Shown: positions 36,633 through 45,344, numbered from the stretch's first letter. The stretch: DNA of 64,000 nt from Streptomyces sp. S.PNR 29 (GCF_030386795.1 NZ_JANUQM010000015.1:208970-272969), one strand, 5' to 3'. Translations and numbers: made by a program. The notes: generated by a model from the sequence alone, not told the origin.

Positions 36633-37535
36633 GTGCAGAACTTCCAGGTCGTCGACGGGGCCATTCGCCAGCGGGACGCGAAGAACGTTCCTCCGGGCTG
36701 CTTACGTCCCTTCTCACCGTATGACTCCGACGCTCGCGCCGGCGCCAAGCGAGGCACCAGCTGGACTGGCTATCTGGTGCAGCTGACGGAGACGTGTGAG
36801 CCGGACACACCCAACTTGATCACTCATGTCGCCACCACGGACGCGTCCGTGAGTGACCTGAAGATGGTCGATGCCATTCACGCGGATCTGCGTGCTCACG
36901 GCATGCTTCCTGCCATGCATCTGGTGGACGCGAACTGCATCGACGCCCAGGGCCTGGCCGACGCCGAGCAGGCGGGCATCAGACTGGTGGGGCCGGTCGA
37001 CAAGAACACCACCACCCAGCCCACGGGCAAGTTCGCCACGGACGCGTTCGCCGTGGACTGGGGGAACAAACGGGTGACCTGGCCCAAGGGCCGGGTTGCG
37101 GACAGCTGGTATCCGCGCGTCTCCTCGCACGGCATCCCGGTGATCCGAGTCCGGTTTCCCGCGGTTTCCCGCGGTCGGCTGCCGGGCCTGCCCGGACGTG
37201 AATGCCTGCGCGCCGTCGAAAGCCGGCAGGGGTCGGGAGAACATGCTGCGGGAGAGAGCCGCACATGAGGCGATGCAGCGCAACCGTGCTGACCAGCGGG
37301 AGCCTGAGTGGTGGAGCCTCTACCAGCACCGACAGGGCATCGAGGCCACCGTTTCACAAGGTGTCCGGGCCTTCGGCCTGCGGCGGTCCCGATACCGCGG
37401 CCATCCCAAGACCCGCCTTCAGCACCTCTTCACCGCCACCGCGATGAACCTTGCCCGGCTTGATGCCTGGATCACCGGAACACCCCGGCCGGAACCCGCA
37501 TCTCCCGCTTCGAACGACTGCGTCCCGCTGTCTGA
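36633..37535 (+). pseudogene. IS1182-family transposase, 5' truncated and frameshifted
   Basis: LITHVATTDASVSDLKMVDA, then LPAMHLVDANCIDAQGLADA and VDKNTTTQPTGKFATDAF belong to the DDE core. A shift at about 37165 leads to VGCRACPDVNACAPSKAGRG and EWWSLYQHRQGIEATVSQGV, which holds the catalytic Glu. A second shift gives the normal end RISRFERLRPAV before TGA 37533. The N-terminal third is missing. Confidence 0.8.
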
Positions 37536-37619
37536 CGGCAGCGGGACGCAACCAAGGGGCCATGTACCAACAGAGTCCGGCTGGCGCGGCCCCGTGATGA
37601 GACGCGATGTCCGTGGTGC

Positions 37620-39566
37620 TCAGCGGTCCTGGGCAAGGGCATACAGCTCGCCCAGCAGACTTCCCTCGGTCGCGATGAGCTCGTCGAAGGAACCCTGCTC
37701 CCGGATGCGTCCCTGGTCGAGGACAATGACCCGGTCGGCCATCCGCACGTTGTCGAGCCGGTGCGTGACCACCACGGTGATCCGGTCCGGAGCCATGGCC
37801 CGCAGCTCCCGGAAAATGGTGTGCTCGCCGCGGGCGTCCATCTCACTGGTCGGCTCGTCCAGGACGAGCACGGCCAGCTCACGGTACATCGCCCTCGCAC
37901 ACGCCAGGCGCTGCCACTGGCCACCGGACAACTCGTGGCCGCCCCACACCGCGCGGGCCAGCAGCGTGTCCAACTGATCAGGCAGGTCACTCAGCGCCTT
38001 GGCCATGCCGACCCGGTGCGCCGCGTCCCAGACCCGTTCATCGCCGTGCTCGCGGGGCTGGCCCAAGGTGATGTTCTCCCGGGCGGCGAGCGGCCAGCGC
38101 CCGTACTTCTGCGGGACCAGACCAACGTGCCGCCACACCGACTCCGCGTCGGCGGTGGCCAGATCGGTGTCGTCCCACAGCACCTTCCCGCCGTTGGTGG
38201 GAACGGTCAGCCCGGTGAGCATCCGGATCAGCGTCGACTTGCCGGCGCCGTTCTCTCCCACCAGCGCCACCACCTCGCCACGGTTCAGCGTGAGCGTGAT
38301 CGGCTGCACGGCCGCAATGTCCTTGCCCGGGTAGGTGTAGGAGGCGTCCTCCAGGCGGATCTGCCGCGGCGGCTTGGCCTGTGCGGTGCCGCGGGCGGTG
38401 GTCATGGCCCGGACCTCCTCGATGAAAGCGAAGTAGTCGGAGAGGTAGAGGCCGTGGTGGAACATCACCGTGCTGTATCTGATGATCGAGTTCAGGGCGC
38501 GGCCGGCGGTCTGCGAGGCGACGACGGCGGTGCCCGCGATCGCCGTCGACATGGCGCCGGTGAGCACCAGCCCAGCCAGCGAGGCCCACATACCGAGCGT
38601 GAACAGGCCGCCGAGGGACGCGGCCAGCAGCGTGATCAGCAGATAGGGGCGGGCGCCCTCTAGCTCGCGGCCTTCAACCCGGTCGCACATCGCCCGGTAC
38701 CAGAAGTACAGGTAGCCGCGCATCGTGTTGGCACGCAGCTCATCGGCGAGGTCCGCCGTCGTCAGCCACCAGCGCATCATCCCGCGCACGTTGCGGGCGG
38801 AGATCGTCCGGTCGTGGACGCGGTAGTCGACCCGCGCGGCGATCACTCCACCCATCCCCCGGGGAATGACGGACAGCAGCAGCACGCCGAGCAGCAGCGG
38901 ATGCAGGGAGGTGAGCACCGTCGCCGCGGACACCAGTTGGACGAGGCCGTTGGTGAGGGTCTTGGCGTCGTTGGCGAGGTCGACGGCGCGCAGCGCGCCG
39001 ATCTCCGCCGCCTGGCTCCGGTCGCCGAAGCCCTCCGCGTCGTACGCGGCGAGCTCGGCCCGCATGTGGAGATCGACGAGTTCCAGATCCGCGGCTGAGG
39101 CGATCTTCGGGTTCAGGCGCCGGGTCGCCCAGTCGGCCAGGATCCACATGGCCGCGCCGGTGGCCATCGCCACGACGGCGACGGTCAGCGCGGGCCACGC
39201 GTGCGCCAGGCCCTCGCGGGGATCGTCGACCATCAACCGTGGCAGGGCCTCGGCGACGGCGCTGAGCATCACGGCCGTGCCGATGCCGGACAGCAGCTGG
39301 CACACGACGATCGTGACGGCCATGCGCCGGTCGACCGTCCACGCCAGGCGGGCCGTCTGGAGGAGTGCCGCGGGGATGCGGCGTGCCATGTCCCACAATG
39401 TGGCGTCGTCCATCGCCCGCCGGTGCTTGCGCCCGTTGTAGTCGAGCTCCGGCGGCGCGGACGGCTGCGGAACCCCGACCCGCGCCGCGGGGACGGACGC
39501 CGGCCTGTCGCACCCGCTCGCCTCGTCCACGTCCGGGGCTGTCGTCTTGTCGTGCGGTGCCGTCAT
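37620..39566 (-). CDS. ABC exporter, fused membrane and ATPase domains
   Basis: The product is 648 residues. The N-terminal 55 residues are polar; a six-helix transmembrane domain spans about 75-390. The ATPase domain carries Walker A VGENGAGKST (near residue 434), signature ELSGGQWQRL (near 540) and Walker B VLVLDEPTS (near 566). There is no C39 peptidase domain. The ATG overlaps the stop of the upstream kinase gene as ATGA, so it is the last gene of a three-gene operon beginning with a 50-residue peptide. A half-size homodimer exporting a peptide or drug is likely. Confidence 0.88.
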   Translation of the reverse strand: MTAPHDKTTAPDVDEASGCDRPASVPAARVGVPQPSAPPELDYNGRKHRRAMDDATLWDMARRIPAALLQTARLAWTVDRRMAVTIVVCQLLSGIGTAVMLSAVAEALPRLMVDDPREGLAHAWPALTVAVVAMATGAAMWILADWATRRLNPKIASAADLELVDLHMRAELAAYDAEGFGDRSQAAEIGALRAVDLANDAKTLTNGLVQLVSAATVLTSLHPLLLGVLLLSVIPRGMGGVIAARVDYRVHDRTISARNVRGMMRWWLTTADLADELRANTMRGYLYFWYRAMCDRVEGRELEGARPYLLITLLAASLGGLFTLGMWASLAGLVLTGAMSTAIAGTAVVASQTAGRALNSIIRYSTVMFHHGLYLSDYFAFIEEVRAMTTARGTAQAKPPRQIRLEDASYTYPGKDIAAVQPITLTLNRGEVVALVGENGAGKSTLIRMLTGLTVPTNGGKVLWDDTDLATADAESVWRHVGLVPQKYGRWPLAARENITLGQPREHGDERVWDAAHRVGMAKALSDLPDQLDTLLARAVWGGHELSGGQWQRLACARAMYRELAVLVLDEPTSEMDARGEHTIFRELRAMAPDRITVVVTHRLDNVRMADRVIVLDQGRIREQGSFDELIATEGSLLGELYALAQDR

Positions 39567-40453
39567 GCGAACACCCCCGCCATCAGCCGGTCCAGGGTGC
39601 GCCGTCCGCGTGCGGTGACATGGGGATCGTCGTGCGCGGGACCCCAGGCCAGGCAGCTCACCGCATCGAGCGCCGCCAGGCACGCCAGGGCGTTCTGCTC
39701 CTCGGGGGTGAGATCACGGCCATAGCCCTGGAGGCATGCGGCCCGTAGGTCGGGCCGATCCGCCCAGGGGGTACAGGCCATCAGCACAAAGTCCTGCACC
39801 GCCGTCGCGAGCCGGGACCTCTCGAAGTCGATCCATCCGGCCTGTCCCAGGCCGGTCGACCACATCAGGTTGCGCTCCCACGCGTCGCCGTGGATGAACG
39901 CGAGCGGCGGCGGTGGAAGGGTACGCAGTTGCTCGGCCAAGTCGCGCACCAACTTCTGCTCCGCCGCCGTCAGTCGGTCCCCGGCCTGCTGCAGATGGTG
40001 GTCGGCTCCATCGGAGGCAGCCTGCAGAGCCTGCTCGGCCTCGGTGCGACGAGGGCCGGACAGGTCGCCGGCCGCGTAGAGGCGGGCCAGCAGGGCGCCG
40101 CCTTGCCGGTGGGCGCTGGTTTCCTCGGCGGGCGTCAGCGTCAGCTGCTTGAGCGGGCGGCCTGGGGCGGCGGTCAGGAGCAGAGTCAGATGGTCCGTGC
40201 TCGAGGCCCGCAGCTGTGGCGCGTGGCCTACGCCGAGGGCCAGCGCCGAATGACGCAGGGCCACGGTCTCGCGCTCGTACATCAGCGGTCGCGGCGAGAC
40301 CTTCAGGTAGAACCGGACGTCCCCGGGCACAGAGAGCTGCCAGACACGGGAGTTCTCGTGCGGGTTCGAGGCGTCCTGGACGACCGGCCGGGCGCCGAGT
40401 GCCCTGCTGGCCCAGGTGAGCAGGGCGGGCGCGGGAGTGATCGGGTTGGTCAT
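39563..40453 (-). CDS. APH-fold phosphotransferase
   Basis: The product is 296 residues from the ATG at 40451-40453. FYLKVSPRPLMYERETVALR holds the ATP-binding Lys and Glu, FIHGDAWERNLMW is the Brenner motif with catalytic Asp and metal-binding Asn, and GWIDFERSRLATAVQDFVLM carries the second metal Asp. Its start overlaps the stop of the 50-codon gene before it (ATGA), and its stop overlaps the ABC gene. Kinases of this fold phosphorylate antibiotics, but related ones also modify RiPP precursors (class V lanthipeptides, thioamitides), which the neighbouring peptide makes worth testing. Confidence 0.85.
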   Translation of the reverse strand: MTNPITPAPALLTWASRALGARPVVQDASNPHENSRVWQLSVPGDVRFYLKVSPRPLMYERETVALRHSALALGVGHAPQLRASSTDHLTLLLTAAPGRPLKQLTLTPAEETSAHRQGGALLARLYAAGDLSGPRRTEAEQALQAASDGADHHLQQAGDRLTAAEQKLVRDLAEQLRTLPPPPLAFIHGDAWERNLMWSTGLGQAGWIDFERSRLATAVQDFVLMACTPWADRPDLRAACLQGYGRDLTPEEQNALACLAALDAVSCLAWGPAHDDPHVTARGRRTLDRLMAGVFA

Positions 40454-40602
40454 GCCCCCCACCTCGATGACGGTCGTGATGCGGATGAGAACAGGGCGCG
40501 GCGCACGTCGACCGGACGCCGGAAGGCGGTGGCCTCGATGGCCTGAGCGGGAGGGTTTTCGAACGCGGGGCAGAGGGCGGGAAGCACGAGGACGGGATTC
40601 AC
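40450..40602 (-). CDS. 50-residue peptide leading a peptide-kinase-ABC operon
   Basis: GTG at 40600-40602 is preceded by GAAGGAG at ideal spacing. The product begins MNPVLVLPALCPAFENPPAQ, then AIEATAFRRPVDVRRALF, and ends SSASRPSSRWGA. It has no signal peptide, one Cys and a Ser-rich basic end. Its TGA overlaps the ATG of the APH-fold kinase gene by ATGA. Real translation is supported by the ribosome site and coupling. It could be a RiPP precursor, a substrate or regulator of the kinase, or a leader peptide controlling a resistance operon. I recognise no family. Confidence 0.6.
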   Translation of the reverse strand: MNPVLVLPALCPAFENPPAQAIEATAFRRPVDVRRALFSSASRPSSRWGA

Positions 40603-41252
40603 GTCAGTCTCCTTCAGCGCGGAACGGGCAGAGCAACCGGACAACGTCCCTGACCACAGAGGCGACACGGGCTCCCTCGGGCGATGGATCGAGTGCAAAT
40701 TCGATGCCGGGCAGGGTGAGGCAAGTGCTGTCGGCCTAGCCGCATGGCGCCTGCCCGTTCGATTCACCCGACAAGGGGACATCGGCATCGGCGCGGCCGG
40801 TGCGCTGGTCGAGAAGGCATGACGGCGTCGACGGCACCGGTCTCCTTCGGCGAGGCGTAGGGGTGGGCTCTGCGGACGTCACCCTCGTCCACGCCACTGA
40901 CAATCAGCGGGGGACAACACCGTGATCCGGACAATCCGAGTCGGCGGTGCGGTGCAGCCTCAGCCTGATGACACGGGCCGATGACCTGGGGCGGAGCAGG
41001 ACGAAAGGATTCTCGAACCGCCATGCTGCAGACCGGAATTGAGCGGCGGGGCAAAGTGGCTTGATCTGCCTTCTGGCGGGGCACCGACCGGGGCGGCGAA
41101 CCCCTGCATGGGCATCCCGGCAGCTAGCATCAGCACCTTCTGCAGGCACCCGTGCAGGCAGTGCTCTTGCACTCCGTGCTGCCGTCAGGGATACGTTGGC
41201 ACGTACGAGGTTGGGTGCAGCTCGGACGGAGTGATCATTCGGGCAGCTTTCG
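40603..41252. other. Upstream region of the peptide-kinase-ABC operon; no gene seen
   Basis: About 650 bases lie between the small peptide gene and the esterase gene. It must hold the promoter of the minus-strand operon. TTGCCT and AATTTGCACT strings near 40690-40735 lie in its only AT-richer patch. Open frames here are Cys/Arg-rich shadows without ribosome sites. Confidence 0.45.
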
Positions 41253-42101
41253 TCAGGTCGTGGCTGAGCGCCATAGCCAGCGGAGCGCATCGGGGAGTAG
41301 GACTCCGCCGTGGTTGGGATTGTGGCCACCGTCGCCGAGCACGAGACGGAAGTCGTAGCCTGCTTCCGCGAGAGCGGCTGCCACACGCAGATTGCTGGCG
41401 AGCCAGTTCCTTTCGGGCCCGTTCCAGTTGAGGTCGCGGTGGCCTGCTTGCATGAAGATGCGGAGCGGTTTGCGGGGGGTGTTGGGGATCAGGGCAGGGT
41501 ACGGGTTTCCGTTCGGCATCTGCGTGAAGCTGGAGAGGCAGCAGATGACTCGGCGGAACTTGTCCGGGCGCATCCACGCAGCCGTGAAGGCGCAGTTGCC
41601 GCCGCTGCTGCCACCGCAGATGCCCCATCGGTCGGCGTCCTCGGCGATCGAGTAGCGCCGTGTGACCTGGGGGATGATCTCCGTCAGGAGGAAGGTGACG
41701 TAGCGGTCGTCGAACGCGTCGTACTCGGCGTTGCGGTTCTTCGATTGTTCGGCGTTCTTCAGGACGCCGGGGTCGACGAAGACGCCGATAGTGACCGGGA
41801 TGTCGCCGCGGTGGATGAGGTTGTCCAACACGACGGCGCCGCGGACTTGCCCATCCGGGTCCAGGTACCACCATCCGTCCTGGAACACCATCAGCGACGC
41901 GGGTTCGGAGGGGTCGTATTGCGCGGGCACATGAACCCAGTACCGCCTCGTGGTGCCGGGGTAGATCGTGCTCTCGCACCAGTCGAACTCCACGGTCGAG
42001 CCGACGGGGACGCCCGGCTGTATATCCGAATCGGGCCCGTGGGCGTAGCGAACGTCTTGCTGGTCCATGGGGAGCGGACGAAAGGGCAGTTCGATGGTCA
42101 C
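41253..42101 (-). CDS. Esterase, alpha/beta fold (Fes/esterase D-like)
   Basis: The product is 282 residues. STIYPGTTRRYWVHVPAQYD then SLMVFQDGWWYLDPDGQVRG and VDPGVLKNAEQSKNRNAEYD are blocks of the putative-esterase (PF00756) group. WGICGGSSGGNCAFTAAW is the nucleophile elbow (GGSSGG) and GDGGHNPNHGG holds the catalytic His. Relatives hydrolyse enterobactin-type trilactones or other esters. No signal peptide is evident, so it is probably cytoplasmic. No siderophore genes are adjacent. Confidence 0.8.
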   Translation of the reverse strand: MTIELPFRPLPMDQQDVRYAHGPDSDIQPGVPVGSTVEFDWCESTIYPGTTRRYWVHVPAQYDPSEPASLMVFQDGWWYLDPDGQVRGAVVLDNLIHRGDIPVTIGVFVDPGVLKNAEQSKNRNAEYDAFDDRYVTFLLTEIIPQVTRRYSIAEDADRWGICGGSSGGNCAFTAAWMRPDKFRRVICCLSSFTQMPNGNPYPALIPNTPRKPLRIFMQAGHRDLNWNGPERNWLASNLRVAAALAEAGYDFRLVLGDGGHNPNHGGVLLPDALRWLWRSATT

Positions 42102-42284
42102 GTCCGCACCCTAGAGATGCTGTCCGATCGACTCAAAGGGATTGTGTGCGGGTTGTTCGGATCGACGGCCGGGAGCAAGAGGTCAGGGCGTAGGCTCCGG
42201 GAAGGCCTCAGCGGGCGCCGGTGATGTCAAGGCGGTCGGCGATCAGGTGGCGGCAGGCTCCCTCCACCGTGCCAGTGGCGATCG

Positions 42285-42548
42285 GCCACCCGATGTCGAG
42301 CGCGGGTGTTGTAGTGAAGCTGGTCGAGATGCCCTGCGGGACTGCCGCCTGAAGGGGCAATGGTGTTCACCAGACCACAGAGGGCCACGATCAGCGGGCA
42401 CCGCTGGTGGACCGCCGCGGAGTTGGCCGCGACGTCCGATGTGTTGCGGTCGGCCGGCTTGCCAGAACTACTGGCGTCCTTGCTGATGGACGGACCACCG
42501 GCCCAGCCGATCACCGTGGACGGCAGAGCCTTGTCGGGCTGTCCGTGA
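42285..42548 (+). pseudogene. IS5-like scrap joined to NUDIX hydrolase 3' end
   Basis: The text LRDCRLKG at about 42332-42356 equals the end of the IS5-type transposase better preserved at 61673-62402 (LRDCRLKGDGVHH). It runs straight into ISGHRWWTAAELAATSDVLR, then LPELLASLLMDGPPAQPITV, the usual C-terminus of Streptomyces NUDIX proteins, ending at TGA 42546. The NUDIX box is missing. Confidence 0.5.
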
Positions 42549-43049
42549 TCACGGCTGTGTGAGGAGTTGGTGAACCAGGTCGGTGAAGCATCGTGCGAGG
42601 TCGCAGGCTCGTGTGATGTCGGGGCAGCGAGCCGGATCTGAAGCAGCCGCTCTTCTGACTTGGGGTGAGAGTGTCACGGGGGCGCATGATCCATGAGGTG
42701 ATCTTGCGCGGGCTAGGTATGTTGGCGCGGACGGGTTCGGCGGTGCCGGCTCGCAGGGCGGCGAGGTGCTTGCGGACAACCTGGATGCTTCCCCGGTATT
42801 CGTGTTCACGGATCTCCAGGAAAGCCGCTTTCTGTCGACCTGGCCGAGCACCTCGGTGAAGCGGGCATTGAGATAGGGCTTAACGGTTCCAGGACGGCGT
42901 TGGGCCGGCGGCTGCGGGCCGGGGCCAGTAGCTCGTCGAGGTCGGTGTCGCGGAAGCGGCGCACGGTCTTGCGGTTCAGGTTCAGTCGCGGGCGATGGCG
43001 CTGATGGTCCATCCCGCTTCCTTAAGGCCTCGACCGTCTTGCTCGCCAT
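42549..43049 (-). pseudogene. ISL3-family transposase remnant
   Basis: RPRLNLNRKTVRRFRDTDLD then LLAPARSRRPNAVLEPL is the HTH region of ISL3 transposases; PYLNARFTEVLGQV, then SRRKITSWIM-like text, PDITRACDLARCFTDLVHQL follow in other frames. The catalytic core lies further downstream in complete elements and is absent here. Several frameshifts are present. Confidence 0.65.
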
Positions 43050-43127
43050 GCGGGAAACACCCTGGCGAAACGATCCCGCGTTCCCGCCCTGACACAGGGA
43101 TTCACGTAACTGCGGACAGAGCCATTT

Positions 43128-43514
43128 TCAAAGGTTCTCATCAACGGGGCGTGGCAGTGGCTGACGCCAGTCGCCCAGCGTCGTGAGGAGAAAACGGCGG
43201 GCGAGACGACGGATGTCGTCCCACGCCGGATCTGTGGCCAGGGCGTTGGCCCAGAGGCCAATGCGGCAGGCCGCATCGATCTCGCCGAGGCGACGGCCGA
43301 TGGCCCGAAGATCGCGCAGATCCTTGGGCGCGAAAACTCCACGCTCCGCGAGTCCTTCGGAAACGCGGCAGAGGAGTTCCACCTCTTCAACGACGTCCTT
43401 CGTCTCCAGCTCATGCTCGCCCAGCCAGGCAAGCTGATCCTGGGTGTCGGCTGCGAGCAGGGCCATAAATCGCAGCGTCCAGGTGCGAAGGTGCGCGTCG
43501 CCCAGATCGTTCAT
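43128..43514 (-). CDS. Soluble protein of unknown function
   Basis: The product is 128 residues from the ATG at 43512-43514 (MNDLGDAHLRTWTLRFMALL). It is helical and acidic in the middle (EHELETKDVVEEVELLCRVS), with an Arg-rich second half (LRDLRAIGRRLGEIDAACRI). No signal, membrane segment or catalytic motif is visible. It lies between the ISL3 remnant and an unassigned 650-base stretch (43515-44167). I do not recognise a family. Confidence 0.55.
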   Translation of the reverse strand: MNDLGDAHLRTWTLRFMALLAADTQDQLAWLGEHELETKDVVEEVELLCRVSEGLAERGVFAPKDLRDLRAIGRRLGEIDAACRIGLWANALATDPAWDDIRRLARRFLLTTLGDWRQPLPRPVDENL

Positions 43515-44167
43515 ACATGCAGCATCGCACCTTGCTTCCGCAACCGTGTTCGATGGCACGGAAGGGCGTCAATATCCGGCGCGGCACCCACGGAGATTGA
43601 AGCGCGAGTGCTGCTGCCGCAATCGAACAGCACCGGACAGCGGCGCCTCCCGAAGTGAACATCTGCTGTCCGGTCTCGTGAAGAGAGCCACCCCCCGCGA
43701 CCGGCACGTGGAGGAATCTCGGCGTGGATTGTGCGTGGGCCGACATCGTCCTCACCGCCCCGGAGGTGGGGCTGCCGCTGTTGTCCAGCACAGTACGCAG
43801 GGCCGCGTGTCCAGCACTCGCCGCCCGCCCTTGCCCCCCGCCGGCAGCAGCCCCTCGATCACCTCCGCGCCCAGCCGCACAGCCCGCACGCCCCGCTGTT
43901 TGCCACACCTTGGCGGCTGTGCCTGAAGTCCACCGTCCACCAACGCCACGGAGACCCCGACGAACTTCTCCCGGACGTGAACGGCCACCAGAGGGTCGAG
44001 CCCCTGGCCCTGTCCCGGACAGACTGCGGACAACGCTCTGACCAGTCCGGATACCGAGCCGGCTGTCCGGGACAGCCGTTCCTGTTGCACTCCTCGGGCT
44101 GCCCCGGCAACCGTGGGATCGGCCCGGCACCCAGGACCACGACCAGCCGGCGAGAAGGAGCTGACCC
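43515..44167. other. Stretch without a recognisable gene, upstream of the lan cluster
   Basis: No frame here gives a recognisable protein. Minus-strand text such as VREKFVGVSVALVDGGLQAQ is open but matches nothing I know. It may contain regulatory DNA for the secreted-protein gene at 44168 or older debris. Confidence 0.4.
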
Positions 44168-44444
44168 ATGGAGCAAGTGACACGGTGGGTGGTGCCGGCC
44201 TGTGCTGCGATCGCCCTCGGCATCACCACTGCGGGCGGCGCTCACGCGAACGTGCTCCTGGGCGCCGACCACGCCGACGCTGGCTTCGTCGGCCACGGCG
44301 AGAAGGTGTACGTGGAGCAGTAGGCGAGCTGGTCGAGCACCAGCGTGTACTGGAGTACCGACTACGGCCGCTCCGGAAGATCCACCGGAGTTCGGCCTGA
44401 CGCCCGGTAGCGATTCGGAAGAGAACGCTCCGTTCGCGTTCTGA
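44168..44444 (+). pseudogene. Small secreted protein gene, in-frame TAG and likely frameshift
   Basis: After GAAGGAG, ATG 44168 starts MEQVTRWVVPACAAIALGIT then TAGGAHA, a clean signal peptide. The mature part NVLLGADHADAGFVGHGEKV ends at TAG 44321-44323. The same frame continues sensibly as ASWSSTSVYWSTDYGRSG, and the acidic end PGSDSEENAPFAF lies in another frame. As written the product is 51 residues. It lies 220 bases before the first lanthipeptide precursor gene, but no role in that cluster is evident. Confidence 0.45.
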
Positions 44445-44543
44445 TGCAACCACCCGAATGCCGCACCACCCGCGATCACTCAATCGTCGGCAGCAATGCA
44501 TTCCTGTGTGTCTACGACAGCGATTTCCAATGGAGGAATCTGA

Positions 44544-44759
44544 ATGGATTCGGTACGAGCTTGGAAGGACCCGGAGTACCGCCGGACTCTGGCGGCCCCT
44601 CCGCAGCATCCGTCGGGAACCCCAGGGCTCAGCAAGCTCGACTCGGCAGGGCTCGCAGCAGCGGCAGGCGGTGCCGGCACAGGCGCCATATGCCTGATCA
44701 AGACCGCAACTCTGACCATCCCGGTCTGGTGCGTCGTCACCCTGGCCGTGTGCCCCTGA
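44544..44759 (+). CDS. lanA1: Class II lanthipeptide precursor A1 (mersacidin-type leader)
   Basis: This is a 71-residue precursor after GGAGGAATCTGA. The leader begins MDSVRAWKDPEYRRTL with the RAWKDP motif of mersacidin/lichenicidin-type leaders, has HPSGTPG in the middle, and ends LAAAAGG (GG at 42-43). The 28-residue core has three Cys (core positions 7, 20, 27) and five Thr but no Ser; its second half reads TATLTIPVWCVVTLAVCP. That allows up to three thioether rings, with two Thr left. The core lacks the classical CTxTxEC lipid II motif. Confidence 0.9.
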   Translation: MDSVRAWKDPEYRRTLAAPPQHPSGTPGLSKLDSAGLAAAAGGAGTGAICLIKTATLTIPVWCVVTLAVCP

Positions 44760-44797
44760 CCTGAACACCCGTCCACACCAAGAGGAAAGAGAAGTAA

Positions 44798-45016
44798 ATG
44801 GATGCGGTAAAGGCATGGAAGGACCCGGATTACCGGGCCACCCTCTCCGTGGCCGACCGAGCAGCATTCCCTTCGAACCCTGCCGGAATCGTCCCCATGT
44901 CCCGCACGCAACTGTCGGGAGTGGCCGGCGGAACAACGTGGTGGTGCTTCGGGATAACCGTCAGCATCGCGGCGTGCGCAGGCACCAAAGGCATCTCGAG
45001 TCTCGGCTGTTGCTGA
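44798..45016 (+). CDS. lanA2: Class II lanthipeptide precursor A2
   Basis: This is a 72-residue precursor after AGAGGAAAGAGAAG. The leader MDAVKAWKDPDYRATLS and SNPAGIVP keep the RAWKDP- and NPAG-type motifs of the mersacidin group and end GVAGG (44-45). The 27-residue core starts TTWWCFGITVSIAACAGT and ends GISSLGCC, with four Cys (5, 15, 26, 27) and seven Ser/Thr. Its aromatic start and terminal Cys pair set it apart from A1 and A3, so it is the best candidate for a partner component in a two-peptide lantibiotic. Confidence 0.9.
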   Translation: MDAVKAWKDPDYRATLSVADRAAFPSNPAGIVPMSRTQLSGVAGGTTWWCFGITVSIAACAGTKGISSLGCC

Positions 45017-45041
45017 CCAAAAACCAGTAAAGGAGCAGCAC

Positions 45042-45269
45042 ATGGACATCGTCCGCGCCTGGAAGGACCCGGAGTACCGGAGCACCCTCTCGGCAAGTCC
45101 GGAGCACCCGTCCGGTGTTCCCGGCCTCGTGCGCCTCGAAGCCCCGGAGCTCGCCGCCGTCGCCGGCGCCGGCTCCCAGTCGCTGTTGACCTTCGGCTGC
45201 TGCCAGTCCCCCCAGACGTTCACACTGACCAGCCCGATCGCCTGCAGCATCTCGCTGGCGATCTGCTGA
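45042..45269 (+). CDS. lanA3: Class II lanthipeptide precursor A3
   Basis: This is a 75-residue precursor after AAAGGAG. The leader MDIVRAWKDPEYRSTLSASP then HPSGVPG is nearly that of A1 and ends AAVAGA, a GA site as in mersacidin. The core of about 32 residues has four Cys (10, 11, 25, 32) and ten Ser/Thr. Its end, TFTLTSPIACSISLAIC, aligns without gaps with the A1 end TATLTIPVWCVVTLAVC. The shared pattern is TxTLTxPxxCxx[TS]LA[VI]C, so A1 and A3 look like diverged duplicates. Confidence 0.9.
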   Translation: MDIVRAWKDPEYRSTLSASPEHPSGVPGLVRLEAPELAAVAGAGSQSLLTFGCCQSPQTFTLTSPIACSISLAIC

Positions 45270-45292
45270 TCAGCAACCCGGATACACCGGCT

Positions 45293-45324
45293 CTCCCCGC
45301 GTCGCCGCCCAGCGGCGCGGGGAG
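45293..45324 (+). terminator. Hairpin between precursor genes and lanM (likely attenuator)
   Basis: CTCCCCGCG and CGCGGGGAG pair perfectly, with an inner CCGC/GCGG stem and a CCA loop, 24 bases after the lanA3 stop and 21 before lanM. There is no T-tract. Such hairpins in lantibiotic operons let most transcripts stop after the precursor genes, giving excess precursor over enzyme. Confidence 0.65.
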
Positions 45325-45344
45325 CAGCGTTGGAAAGGCAGGAC

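Noticed and set aside
41039..41431. A Cys-rich open frame upstream of the esterase on the opposite strand (CRHPCRQCSCTPCC)
   Set aside because: It looked like a possible Cys-rich RiPP core, but it lacks a ribosome site and runs into the esterase antisense; no modifying enzyme reads with it.
44815..45030. Alternative frame over lanA2 (71 codons)
   Set aside because: It is out of frame with the conserved RAWKDP-type leader and has no ribosome site of its own.
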